The translations under genes were made by a program, and so were the position numbers. 64,000 nt of DNA from Azolla caroliniana (taxonomy: Eukaryota; Polypodiophyta): the NCBI GenBank assembly GCA_043228905.1, contig JBHGNT010000006.1, positions 3,596,001-3,660,000 on the forward strand, written 5' to 3'. The notes under the pieces are model-generated. The model saw nothing but the letters and a program-made list of their open reading frames with translations, ran no database searches and was not told the origin of the DNA. Shown piece after piece: positions 1 to 11,622 of this stretch. How positions within the stretch are numbered: the first letter of the stretch is position 1; each line of letters begins with the position of its first letter.

Positions 1-591
1 GTTCCTTACGTAGGATGCAAAAACCTTTGTTGAGTGCATAGGAGAAAAACCCACTATTCGATGTATACATATTGCTATATTATAATGGTATGGTCCATGG
101 ACTTTACCGTGAATGTCATATATCATATAAATATCACCGAGGCAATTCTCGCATATTAAGATAATATGAGAAAGAATAAGATGATGCAAGATTGAACTGT
201 CTGCCTTCAAGTAAGAATCTAACCATCAAGACAAAGCTCAAATCATGGAAAGAGAATCCTACAATTATCACCTTAACGAGAGTGTAACTTGCGAATATTA
301 ATGTGCATGCACAATGTCATAAGAGACCATTTGTGACATCCTTCATGTGACAACATATGAATAGTGCACGCACACACAATACATTAAGGAGTACCTACAA
401 AAATACATTCACATGAACACAAAGACATCTTTGCACAATGAAATTTACATGGGATAGACTCTAACACGTAAAAACAATAAATCCTATTGATATATATATT
501 TTTCAAAAAAAAAACCTATTGGTATTGCCCCTCATATTAGGGGAAGTATTCGGCCCACCCTTTGTATATTTTTAAATAATGTCACAGATGC
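1..591. other. Intergenic, no gene seen
   Basis: AT-rich sequence with stop codons in all frames and no recognisable domain. Only short homopolymers (for example an A run near 508) and TA-rich stretches are visible. Confidence 0.6.
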
Positions 592-965
592 CATTGGTCA
601 AAGAGTTCAAAAAGGTGGATATACACAACATGTTTTAAAACCATATCACAATATTTTATTATCATTCCTATTGTTCTTAGTACTTACCGAGTGTGTGCTA
701 ATCAGGATCATTAACAATATAAATTGATGTTAAACGATAGTAGTTGGAATTATGCTTGGTGCGAGGTATAGTGATTAACATTGGTCAAAGAGTTCAAAAA
801 GGTGGATATACACAACATGTTTTAAAACCATATCACAATATTTTATTATCATTCCTATTGTTCTTAGTACTTATTGAGTGTGTGCTAATCAAGATCATTA
901 ACAATATAAATTGATGTTAAACGATAGTAGTTGGAATTATGCTTGATGCAAGGTATAGTGATTAA
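592..965. repeat. Tandem duplication, two 187-bp units
   Basis: Unit one covers 592-778 and unit two 779-965. Both begin CATTGGTCAAAGAGTTC and end in GTATAGTGATTAA. They differ at only a handful of positions, so the duplication is fairly recent. No coding potential is seen. The same style of local duplication recurs elsewhere in the window. Confidence 0.9.
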
Positions 966-1844
966 CATTGTGACAATACGATAATTAGCATGTGCAAAAG
1001 CTAATAGCAATTAATATATTAAGGTTAGTACAATTATTAACACACTTTAAATGCTCATAAAATGAGGATAGATTTAATATACAAGATCTCTTATTACACT
1101 TAGAATGTTCATCCATAGATTTTTTGGAAGTATAGTTTTGTAAAATATTGAAGTGTAATATTGGGCAACTTTGTAGGGTTCAATCAGCTTTTTGATAAGG
1201 GTCATAAGTCATTTATTCAAAAGTATCTATTGTAGAATGAATATGGCCCCCGATATGACAAGGGCTAAAGTTGGCATTATTGTTGTTTAAAAAAACATAA
1301 AACAAATAACCAGAACATATTGTTTACATCATTATGGGGCTAACCACTTGCATATAAACTAGTAAGCCAGTAAGAAAAACACACATAGCTATAAAATAAT
1401 AAGAAAATAAACATTGCCTAGCATCAACCACTGGTATAAAAAAAAGAAGGAAAACCGTACACCATAAAAAAACAACCATAAGAATCCAACAAATAACCAT
1501 AAGAACAACCAACTTGGACCACAAACTATATCCATTGGTAGTTAAGAAAATCTTCATGCACTAGTTAAGTTTGGCCACCTTTAGATGAGTACATTTGAGG
1601 GTATACAAGTTATGGTTCATTAAGGCAATATGTGCAACGCCTTCGTCCTACATTCGGCCTACATAGACTCTCTAAATTGCATCGTTTCATTGCTCCTCCC
1701 CATTTAGTCCTTGAATCCATTTAATGATGGAAATATAGTTGGATTGAATAATTGTATTATGGCTTGAATTCAGATAGGTGCCAAGCCATAGTGATCAATG
1801 AGTCTAGTTAAGGTTATTGAAGCTACAATATAGTTTAGAATACC
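966..1844. other. Intergenic, no gene seen
   Basis: AT-rich sequence without a recognisable gene. The longest open frame (1324-1557, minus) encodes a low-complexity hydrophobic peptide without any family signature and is probably chance. Confidence 0.5.
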
Positions 1845-1860
1845 TTAGACAAGGCCAATT

Positions 1861-1999
1861 TATTTTATTTTATTTTATTTGTCCAAAAAAAACACTACTT
1901 CCCATTAGTTAGCAAAAGAAGTACATCAAAGATCAGCCATAATCAAAACAACATAATCCCCACTCTACTATTTACAACAAAAGTATCCCCACCCTACTA
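1861..1999 (-). mobile_element. Very short LINE 3'-tail insertion with 16-bp TSD
   Basis: A 139-bp insertion is flanked by perfect 16-bp direct repeats, TTAGACAAGGCCAATT, at 1845-1860 and 2000-2015. On the minus strand the element ends in a (TAAAA)-type tail, seen on the plus strand as repeated TATTT from 1861. Next to the tail is the CCCATTAGTT motif, which also adjoins the poly(T) at 6187 and 59504. A long TSD plus an A-rich tail is the mark of target-primed reverse transcription. The insert is therefore a severely 5'-truncated LINE, or a SINE sharing the LINE tail. Confidence 0.8.
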
Positions 2000-2015
2000 T
2001 TAGACAAGGCCAATT

Positions 2016-3054
2016 ATAGTCTATAGCATACTGATGTTTTATCATGCAATTAAATATGCTAAAAGAATTTGCACTATACGATTAACCCCATTGTATCACA
2101 TTTTCTAGCTTTGGAAGGGGGTAACTTGATTAATAACACATTGATGGGATATAGCACACCATCTATGTGCATCGACAAAGGCACACTCTTAAGCATTGTT
2201 GTGAAATAATAATTTGTGTGACAATTGATAATTTCTTGGATGAAGAATGTTCTCTATATTCATATTGATGAATTTAAAGAGAACTTTGCACCACACCATT
2301 ACAATTTGATTGATTGAAGGGTGGTTCATTATGGTGATAGCATATTTTAGGACCTAATATTGGACAATTTGAGAGAACTAGACTACATTTGTTATTAGTT
2401 TTATTGATTAACAATAACCTTAAAAAATGACAATTATGTTTCATAGCTACATAAAAAAGTATGGTCTTAAATGTCATGCTTGTTTACTTCAAATGAGTTT
2501 TGGTGAATTTTACTGATTTGTTAAAATTATATGTATGCTTGTGTGTGTGTGCATAACTTCGGAGTAAAATAGAAAGGTCATGGTTACCTTTAGTAAATCT
2601 CTATGAAAGGATTGACATGATATTGTTGTATAGATATACACAATTATTGTTATCCAACAATGATGTAATGGATGTATTACATTCAAGTGTTTTTAAGTCA
2701 TCAATCAAGATTTTCTTTTCCATTGAGAAAAAGATGGCATGTGAGTGGGTTTAGTAAATCAAACAATGTAGAGTTTTCGATTGATTGTAAGCTTCTCGCA
2801 ACGTGAGTAGCTTTTAGTCATCTCTAAAGTCAAGATGACACACAATTTATGAAAGGGTTATTGTCTAGATATGCATGAATGAATTATCTCAAAATGTCAT
2901 CCCAAATTGTATATAAACAAATCATTATAAGATGCATGGGGGTAAGTCTTGACTAAGATGTGAAGAACTTGCCTCTTAGATTTCATGATGATCCTAAAAT
3001 CACTTAAGAGACGAGTATGAAGTTGTGAGATGTGATAATCATTTATTTAAGCAG
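2016..3054. other. Intergenic, no gene seen
   Basis: AT-rich sequence. Short open frames (such as 2274-2477, minus) show no family features. No repeat structure longer than a microsatellite was noticed. Confidence 0.5.
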
Positions 3055-3059
3055 CATTG

Positions 3060-3826
3060 TGTTAGGAAACAGGTCCCTCTGGATGGGAAGTGAGAAGAAC
3101 AGTGTTGATGAGCAAAATCGACCGAGGCCGAATCCGGATGTGGAGTACCCGGCAACGGAAGACCAGGTGAGAACCGGATGTGGAGTACCCGACAACGGAA
3201 GACCCGGTGAGAACCGGATGTGGAGTACCTGGCAACGGAAGACCCGATGAGAACCGGATGACGAGTACCCCGCAACGGAAGACCCGGTGAGAACTGGATA
3301 ATGAGTACCCAGCAAGGAAGACTCGGTGAGAACCGGATGTTGCAGGCCCGGTGAGAACCTCTCATCGAATGGAAGGGACATATATGTAAATATGTTCCAA
3401 AGAGCCCACTAGGGCTATATTTGTAAATAGCCCGAAAGTCATATTAGTATAAATATGACCTAGGGCAAACTTAATAGTTATGATGATGATGATGATAGAG
3501 TTATTGGTGTAACAACTGTGTACAGAGAAGAGAGAGAGAGAGAGAGGAAGAGGTTGTTGCCTCTGTTGTAACTGCTTGGTGCCGAAGTGACGGAGCAAGA
3601 GGTCGTTGCCTCTGTGCCCCATTGTTATAATCTTAATATAGTGATATTTTGCAGTTTGAGGGCTGCTGTGGTTTTTCCCATATTTGGGTTTTCCACGTTA
3701 ACATCCAGTGCACTCTCTTCTTTACTGTTTCGTGTGTAGATACATCTCACCACATCCTTGTTTTTTGTGCTTGATCCGACGTCTCGGTTGTGGCCGAGCA
3801 TAGCTTAGGAAACCATATTCCTTTCA
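3060..3826 (+). mobile_element. Solo LTR, Ty1/copia-like, 767 bp
   Basis: The element starts TGTTAGGAAAC, ends ATATTCCTTTCA, and is flanked by the perfect 5-bp target duplication CATTG (3055-3059 and 3827-3831). TG...CA termini with a 5-bp TSD define an LTR, and the absence of any internal gag-pol makes it a solo LTR left by recombination between two LTRs. Plus-strand orientation is indicated by a TATAAATA box at 3448-3455. A later segment near 3668-3700 also reads like the R/U5 part of plant copia LTRs (a GTGGTTTTTCCC stretch followed by GGGTTTTCCACG). The presumed U3 part carries a 40-bp minisatellite. Assignment to copia is by resemblance of the R/U5 segment only. Confidence 0.85.
3131..3357 (+). 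repeat. 40-bp GC-rich minisatellite inside the LTR
   Basis: About five full 40-bp units and partial ends run head to tail (units start near 3141, 3181, 3221, 3261 and 3301). The core reads GGTGAGAACCGGATGTGGAG followed by a stretch ending in CAACGGAAGACC. Units differ by a few substitutions, and the last ones are the most diverged. The array is much more GC-rich than its surroundings and lies upstream of the LTR TATA box, where retrotransposon enhancer repeats usually lie. Open frames across it on both strands are by-products of the repeat. Confidence 0.9.
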
Positions 3827-3831
3827 CATTG

Positions 3832-5513
3832 TGAGCATCAACAAATGTTACATCCTATATTGGAGCAACATTTGCTTATGGCACCAACAATAGATTTGAG
3901 GATTGTGCAAGCACAAAACCTTTTTCAAAAGATAATCCCACTCTATTGGAGACAAGGCATCATGTTATCAAGAGCCATTATTTTACGCTAAGAAGCAACG
4001 ATGCAAGCAAACTAATTATGTTTATATTGTGGTGGTTCAAGCACACGACAATAAGTTGTTCCCATAAATCAAGTCATCAAGTCAACCAAGTGACCATGGT
4101 ATTTGAGCATGAGGGTAGCTCATCAATCTTAACCATCCACTCGATTGGATGTGGTGTGTGTGAAGTTGACATCCAAGAAAAGTTGTTGAATAATACGTGT
4201 CAATGCATTCAACTATTAATATTGTAGTGTGATTACATAACTTGTGTGCGGAAATAAAGAATAAATCACTAAGAAGAGAAGACGACGTTATTACCAAAAG
4301 ATGAATCAACAAATGGGTAGCTCTCTCATGAGAAAGACACTTGAGAGCTCAAACTTTGCATCATGCAAATAAAAGATGCATAATACCTTATTGGATAAAG
4401 TTATTAGAGATACACTAAATGTGAACTTATAATTTTTTGTTTTAGTCAATTTCAAAGGAATTGCGCTTAAAAGTGAATCCAATGAAGTGTAAAATTCTTT
4501 TTTGTTTGTAATTGGTCACACCCAACACTATGTACACTAGATGGTAAGGAAGAGCATATCATATAATGTATTCCCTTGCAACTTGTATACAAGACCACAT
4601 ACTCAACTATGTGAGGGATGAAACGAAGCCAAAGCAGGCATAAGAGGACCTCAAGTCCATCAACCAACAAAGGAATATGCCCCTCAATGACTAAACTCTC
4701 AAAATAAATTCACTGTCTGATTTGTTTTCCTTAATTAATGTGAGGGTGGAGGAGGATGACCAAGTCACATAATGTATTTCCTCACAAATTGTATGCAAAA
4801 GCACATGCTCAACTACTGAATGATGCAAAGATATTAAATGAAAACAAAGATTGAGCAACATAGTGTATTTCCTTGCAAGTTGTATATAAGACCACATGCT
4901 CAATTATGTGAGGGATGCAAAGAGGCCAAAGAAGGCATTGGAGAACCTCAACAAAATTTCCAGAGCCAACACAACCACACAAAATATTCAAGTCTACCAA
5001 GAGTTGAACTCCATTCAACAAAGGTTCAAGTTGCTTAAAGACTATACCCTCAAAATCAAGTCATTTTGTGATGCACACACCCCAATTTTATGAGTGTGGA
5101 TGAGGAAGAGATGGTAGAGATTGGACTTGGATGCCTTTCACATTGTATCAACTCATTCTAGAGTTCAGACTACCATTGTCACAAGGAAGAAGCTACAATC
5201 CTTCTTTGACCTCCAATTGATGTTATTGGTAGAGGAAAATCACAACAATGCAAGAAAGAGCATGGGTGTGGATAGTCAAATTTTTTACACACGCTTGGAA
5301 AATGGTCATGGCCAAGAAAGAGGAAGTACAATATTAGCCAACATGAGACCTAATGGTGGCAAATGACATCCACAAAATGTGGACTCCCAGTTTTGACATG
5401 AGAGTGGAAGAGACTCCAAAAGAAGGGGAGTTTCATTGGTAGAACAAACCACTAAAAGAAACTTGAATGTTGGTATTGGGGCAGATGGTAGGAATTTCTA
5501 AAGGTGGTAGGCA
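3832..5513. other. Intergenic, diffuse degenerate repeat
   Basis: Several open frames of 65-93 codons occur, but none has a recognisable motif. A phrase of the type TTGCAA(G/C)TTGTATAC..AAGACCACATGCTCAA recurs near 4570, 4780 and 4870, so the stretch contains a degenerate dispersed or tandem repeat with a spacing of about 100-200 bp. Confidence 0.45.
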
Positions 5514-5980
5514 TGTTAGAGAGTGTTGAGAGATCAAGCTCAACTTAGTTTAGTTAGTTAGTCAACACATGTAACTTAGTAGTTACCTAGATAGAATCTA
5601 GTTAGTGTGTTGACGATAAAGCCTTAAATAGGATTTTGTACTTGAGTGGGATACATTGTAGATCCACTACCCCATGCTCATTTAATATAGGACTTACACG
5701 TTGTACCTATATTCTCCTAGCACATGTGCACCCTTGCACATGAAACCTATATATACCTCATTGAAGGTATTTTTGTATTTGATGATAGTTGATAATATTT
5801 ACCTTTTAATATACTTTATCATCCCCCATCTTGTTTTTGTGTTATAAGTGTACTTCTCTCTCTCTTCCTCTCACGCACACATACATGCACATATAACTTA
5901 ATCTTCTGCTATGTAATCGCTTAACTTAATCACATAATTAGGTAATAATTATTCCTTAATTAATTACCTAATCCTTAACA
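5514..5980 (+). mobile_element. LTR-like element, family B, copy 1
   Basis: The stretch starts TGTTAGAGAG and ends CCTAATCCTTAACA. It contains a promoter-like region (CCTATATATACCTCATTG near 5745) and a CT-rich leader near 5850. The same sequence recurs as a partial copy directly downstream (5981-6186) and inverted at 38001-38430, so it is a dispersed repeat, most likely an LTR of a copia-size element. No flanking target duplication is visible, because the right side is joined to another partial copy. Confidence 0.65.
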
Positions 5981-6186
5981 GTTAGTCAACCATGTAACTT
6001 TGTAATTACCTAGATAGAATCTAGTTAGAAGTGTTGACTATAACACCTAAAATAGGACCTTGTACTTGGATATTCTAGATCCTCCACTCCTAAGTACATT
6101 TAATATAGGACTTATACCTTAGTACCTATAATCCACTCACACATGTGCACCTTTGCACATGAGATGTATATATACCTCATTGTGGG
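5981..6186 (+). mobile_element. LTR-like element, family B, truncated copy 2
   Basis: The stretch matches copy 1 from its GTTAGTCAAC segment (about 40 bp in) as far as ACCTCATTGTGGG. There it stops abruptly at the poly(T) of the adjacent minus-strand LINE. The join to copy 1 lacks the first ~40 bp, which points to an internal deletion or unequal recombination rather than a fresh insertion. Confidence 0.65.
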
Positions 6187-7430
6187 TTTTTTTTTTTCCC
6201 AAGAAAACTCCTTCCATTAGTTATAAAATTTTACAAATGAGATGATTATGTACAAATCCCTATAGGGACGCGATAGTTCCATCTTATGTGGATGCCCACT
6301 GACTCAAGAAAGGGAGAGGATGACCATTGTTGGATGAAGGCTATTCGTTGTCTTTGAACTCCATCGGAGCTACCCTTGAGGCCATCATATTGGCTCTTTA
6401 GAGTGGCTACAATTCCACTCCATATCTCTTGCAGTAACATTGTTGGATGCGCAGTTTGGTTGGAGAAGACCCATCTACACCGTTGTTTCCATAGAATCCA
6501 AAGAGTTATTGGGCTGACCAATTCAAGCACAACTTGAGATTTGTCATTAAGAGGAGTTGAGTGGACATTGCCGATGGTGGAGAAAAAAAACTCTTGTGCT
6601 TTTATCACCAAAGTCATCCCCTCCTCCTGATGCTCGTATCTGCCAATTGGGATCTGCCATGATAGCCAACATATATTTCCCCACTTGATTGAGCTTTGCA
6701 CTTGGCATAATTCCAACAAGCGGCCAACCCCCCGCCATATTCGATGGGACGTTGGGCAGTCCCACAAAGCGTGTCATATTGATTCTACTACATTTGGACA
6801 CTCTACACAATTAGGAGAGCTAAGGTTCCCACGTTGCCATGCTCCCACCGGCAGCGACTTATGTATTAATAGCCATTGGAATGTGGTAGTTCACCTCGCG
6901 TGTTGTTGTTTCCAGATTTTCTGCCAAAACTTGGTGATAATTATGTGAGGAACTTGATATGCGTGCTAGACCTTTGAAACAGCCGACTCTCGGGCAGTTT
7001 GAGCAGCTAGGATGTGGCGACCCAATCTAGTTATGAATTGGAAGAAAGGGATGGGTTTGCTTCCTTGCTCCGCGTAAGGATCACGCCATGTCCATTGCAA
7101 AGGGTCCCAATTGACCTTACGTAGCCATGTGTTTTCATGAGTACATATGTGCCAATCGGGTTGTACTTTGCTCGGATTAGGATCTACAATCCATTTATGA
7201 CCAATATACGCAAGTACTCGAATTGCGTTATTCTATGTTGGTGTCTCAGTGTCTCGCAATTCAGAGCCTTCGATCATGTCTAGTGATCCCCTACCTCTCA
7301 GGATCAAAGATCCCTCCTCCTCGTAGCCTATCCATTTCTCCATTGTCGTCCTATGAGTAGCGGCTTCCCTAATCAATAGAGTGTTATTGATTTCCGATCT
7401 CATAGTTCATCCGCCCTTGATGCCATGGAG
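6187..7430 (-). mobile_element. LINE fragment (C-terminal zf-RVT region)
   Basis: Reading the minus strand from about 7400 down, several frames encode the C-terminal part of a plant L1-type LINE polyprotein. First comes a W-rich stretch around 7200-7080. Then follows the zinc-binding region with C..C and H...C spacing near 6830-6740 (PNCVECPNVVES, then HALWDC). Last is the terminal WILWKQR region at 6480. A TGA interrupts the zinc region (about 6778-6780) and there are frame changes, so it is dead. The element ends in poly(A), seen as the T run at 6187-6198, preceded by the CCATTAGTT tail motif shared with 1861-1999 and 59504. The 5' boundary is approximate and I found no TSD. Confidence 0.75.
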
Positions 7431-8344
7431 TATGTTGGCTAATCAAAATGAGAGACAAAATGATGAGTAATATATGTGGCATAGACTTCATTGATAGAGG
7501 CCAAAATCCATATTCAGTTTGGAAAAGAGGGGTTTTTTTAAAACCAATGTTGTTGGTGGTAATTCCTTGCTTGATATGGATGTTAAATGTGGTTGGATTG
7601 TTGAAGCTACACAAGAGTGTTCAAGAGTTTTCTAGTTAAATATGTTGCAATATTCATTGTAATAGTGGACTGTTTTGTATATTGCCTTTGGCCACTTTAA
7701 GTTTAATACCAATGGAGGATTTTTTTTGGAAAAAAAGTGATGCACCAATGGTTGGAGACTGACTAATTACATTGCTAAATCCAGCCATGAATTTTATGGA
7801 AGTATACTTATGATGAATCGTAAGGGAAACTCCATATCAACAAGTGCTCGCAAAGACGATGATGTTTGGTTCGTGAATTCAAGTTCCTCCAATCACAATG
7901 AGTGGAGGCATGACATTGTAAAATATATAATATCAACTCGCTATTTATAACTACAAAGGGTGGAGGCATGAATAGTGATATAATAATTTGGGTGTGGTAA
8001 ATATTCATTATCATAAGAGAATATAATTTGGATATAGGCATTGATTGTAGTTTATCATAAAGCATGAATATATTGAATGTCAAATATGAATTTAAGGCAA
8101 TACAAGTAGATGAGGGTGATGAATGTATGGCATTGTCCCATCACCCCTCTCTATAAAAGGGTCAAAGAAAAATGTAAACACACACACACACAACTCGTAT
8201 GCAAATGTAACTCCCTCCCTCCCTCTCTCTCTCTGGATTGCATATTAACTTCATCTCATGTATCGATAGGGATTTGGAACATCTAGGATCACAACAATAT
8301 GTGGTTAGAAAAGACTCTATTTTTCGATACTGGGATATCCACTC
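7431..8344. other. Intergenic with small microsatellites
   Basis: No gene is recognised. A (CA)n run lies near 8177-8192, and (CCCT)/(CT) runs near 8213-8235. Small open frames here have no family features. Confidence 0.5.
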
Positions 8345-8950
8345 GGAGTGAATGATATCAATGCCCAACTGATTGAATGGATGGCTAGCAAGTTAAGGGA
8401 TAAGGTCATGTATTGGAAGTCACAACCTTGGCCAATTCATGTATGCTTGAAGGATTTAGAATGTTTTATGGAACACACAATAATGTATTATTTTCCATGG
8501 CTACTATGGGCAACAAAGTCTTTAAATTCCATGTTGCAACCTCTTCAATATTTATAGTGGAGAAAGAGAGATAAGATGGGAATCATATGAGTTGTCTAGA
8601 ACCATCTACCAACCTCTCAGATATTGGGGGAAGCTACAATATTGGACTTATCTATGTACGTATGATGACTCATAGATTCTCATTATTGCAAGTCTTGTGT
8701 ACATACCCACAACTACGAATATCTATTGTCCAATATTTCATTGAGAATGAGGGTACGGGGTATAACATATAGGAGGACAATGCTTAAGGTATCATGGTTG
8801 CAATTACTACAACCGTTCCTCGTTCTTCATGTGTTCAACACTTTTTTGTCTCATGAAACACATTGCTATTTGTATGGACACCATCATCTAATGGAGAACA
8901 TCATAGTTTTTTGCAAAAAAGGTACTCGTGTCTTCTTGGTTATCATGTTG
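8345..8950 (+). mobile_element. Degenerate LINE remnant, plus strand
   Basis: The translated stretch at 8348-8556 contains KLRDKVMYWKSQPWPIHVCL. This resembles the 'K+..W....LS..GR' segment that follows the RT domain in plant LINEs, and it is alignable with the peptide RQKLSYWKIATWPLHVRL encoded by the minus-strand LINE at 11.5 kb. Downstream frames are broken by stops. Both ends are uncertain. Confidence 0.5.
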
Positions 8951-10076
8951 GTCTAGAAATGAGAGAAACGGTCCACATAGTTTAATTTCTTGTTTCCTTC
9001 GGGGATCAAAAAGGTGGGAGATGTAGTTGAGGATCAATCTCAAAGAATTTTGGAGTATGTTGAAGCGCGACAATTATTACGCATCTACCCAATAATGGAT
9101 CTATATTGATGGTCAACCACAAGTTGATTGTCATTTCCGGGGTCAAATAACCTTTTTACACGTGACTACTAATTTCTTGTACCGTTCAGAGAGAGAGACC
9201 CACATGGAATACTTAGATTTTATCGTACTAACATTAATAGCATTGCACCTAAGTAGGAACGCAAAATAGATATACATCCATAAAGAGACCAATATTAACC
9301 CATGCGGCTCGAGTACAAACACTTTCTCGATGTTTGTCTCCTTCCTAAGAAGGAATATTCATACTTCAAAGCACAATGTCAGTATGTGTGAGTAACGTAA
9401 TATACTCACATGAGCTCAACCTTCAATATGACAACTTTAGTATGATACTCAAGTTATCACCCCCCTCTTAATATGTCCTCATAGTTTTCATGAATTGCAT
9501 TATATGTTGAGCATAAAAACAAGTGATATTCACCCTCTAGGAGGCCTTCATAGCATACCTTACATGCCTTTATATGTTACGCATTTTGATATAATACAAC
9601 TTTAATGCAAAGCTTGAGTGATTGACAATGAACGAGACTGAAGGATTAGAAATTGACTCTCTTGTATACCTACTTACTAATCAAGCTTTATTTTTGTAAT
9701 GTGTCCACTTTCCCTTAATATTAAGCGTTCAATGTTCTTCCATTAAGTGTCCTTCAAAATATTTTAATTAAGTGCCAAATAATTAGTAGTTGACCACATG
9801 TCACCACCCTTTGAGCTTATTAATAATTATGAGCAATCTTAAATCACATTTCATAAATGAAGTGATACCTCTCCTCGTAGGGAGTTATGTTTACCTATTG
9901 CAACCTAATGCAATATCAACAACCACACTAGTTCCAAGACCTATGTTAAAGCCTAAATAATAATTACATAAAGTTTATCCAGAGTCATGTATCCTTGACC
10001 AAGTTTGGTGTGATTTAAGGATAGGTATGTTTGCATTCAATGCTGACTATTCTATTTCCCAACAAGAGGCCATCTT
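8951..10076. other. Intergenic, no gene seen
   Basis: AT-rich sequence with stops in all frames and no recognisable motif or repeat. Confidence 0.5.
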
Positions 10077-10091
10077 TGTGCAGGGTGGAAC

Positions 10092-11607
10092 TTCTCTTTT
10101 TTAGTAACACTTTTATTACTAGTGGAAAACCTCAAAGTGAGGTGAAACCCCACAAACAATAAAGGGAAATATACAAGTGTCGATTCCACACTAAAGAGCT
10201 TAGAAGCACTCAAATTAAAGATTGTAAATTTGTAGTGTGATGTCTCTAAGTTGCAGACAATCAAATAGAGATTGCCCGAAGGATTGCTTAAAGAAGCTAA
10301 CTTCATGCAACTAGTTTCGATCAAAGACCTTATTATTGTGAACCATCCAAATGTGCCCAAAATCTTGTCCATTGGAGAAAATAGGCATTGTTGGATAGGG
10401 CGCACAGAATTTGTCTAAATAGCCAAAAGTGTTTCCAAACCATCGGCCAGGAAATCTGTGAGAAAGAGACGCACTTAGTCTTTGTACAAATGTTGTAGTG
10501 AACGAGCAAGTCCATAATAAGTGTGGGACCGTTTCCAATCGTTCATTGCATCTTGCACAATGCGACGAGGTTGTCGATCGCTTTTGAAGATTCGATCTAG
10601 TCGGGAGCACACCCAATAGGCATCTCCATAGGAATACTCATTGCTTAAGTGGAAGACCACAACTCCATAAGCTTGTAAGCCTGATTTTCACTAGGACTAT
10701 GTTTTGTGTAGGTACCATAACGCATTTGCATGTTTGTGAAATCACTAGGCAAGTTGCAACAACGTATATACTGAATGTGGTGTAACCTTATTCATTGGAA
10801 TAACAATGTTGCCTTCTTGTAACATCTAGTCCTAAATCCTACGATCTACATCTCGAGGTGGCACAAGTACTAATGAAAGTACCAACTCAATGACTTAATT
10901 CTAGATAACGCGATGATGTGGCCCAAGACTATAACGACATGTCATGTCATTGAAGCCTAATATGTGACCTTGGTCATTTACCACATCTACAATTGATTTC
11001 GACCCCTTCTTTGCTAAAAAATAAGCTTCATGAGGCTCTTGTTCAGCTAGTGAATGTGGGAATATAGTACTCCAATGTAAGCTTTCGAGGCGTGAAGAGT
11101 TTTATGATTTTGAATTCTTGCCTCTCCATTGTATGTGATGCAATACTTACTTCCAATGCTTTAGAAGCTTTGAGCTAAACGAACAACCTTTGATGTGCCT
11201 ATCAAGCTTTCCAAACACTACATCCCGATGATTAGTATCCCATGAGCCAAATGACTTGGTATTCAAATGATCAAACAGATATGATAGCATTCTTGCCCAA
11301 GGCAATGTTTGTTTGGAAACTTTTGGCAACATATGTAACAACAAATTAAGAATATTTTGCCATCCACACAATCGTGGAGTGCATATCTTCTCTAGTGATA
11401 AGAGTCATACACCTCTACACAACTGCTTAGAGCACCAAAATTTGCTTATGATTTCTAAGTTAATCTTGTATATCATGTGTTTCGGCCAATCAATCATAAT
11501 TAAGTAATACTCCATGTAAGCCATGAATATAGATTGCACTATCCTCAACCTGACATGGAGCGGCCATGTTGCAATCTTCCAATAACTTAGCTTTTGTCTC
11601 ACTTTAA
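10092..11607 (-). mobile_element. 5'-truncated LINE with 15-bp TSD
   Basis: The segment is flanked by the perfect direct repeat TGTGCAGGGTGGAAC at 10077-10091 and 11608-11622, a typical LINE target duplication. On the minus strand it encodes pieces of the LINE C-terminus: a K..YW...LS-like stretch at 11.5 kb and a zinc-binding segment (HCARCNERLETVPHLLWTC) at 10.5 kb. It ends in a short A-rich tail (T-rich at 10094-10102). The frames are broken. A close relative of the same family lies at 29690-30980, sharing the 3' end AGTAACACTTTTA.TACTAGTGG on the plus strand. The element is 5'-truncated and not autonomous. Confidence 0.88.
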
Positions 11608-11622
11608 TGTGCAGGGTGGAAC

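Noticed and set aside
3032-3381. Overlapping repetitive open frames on both strands
   Set aside because: They are translations of the 40-bp minisatellite, whose repetition happens to avoid stops in several frames.
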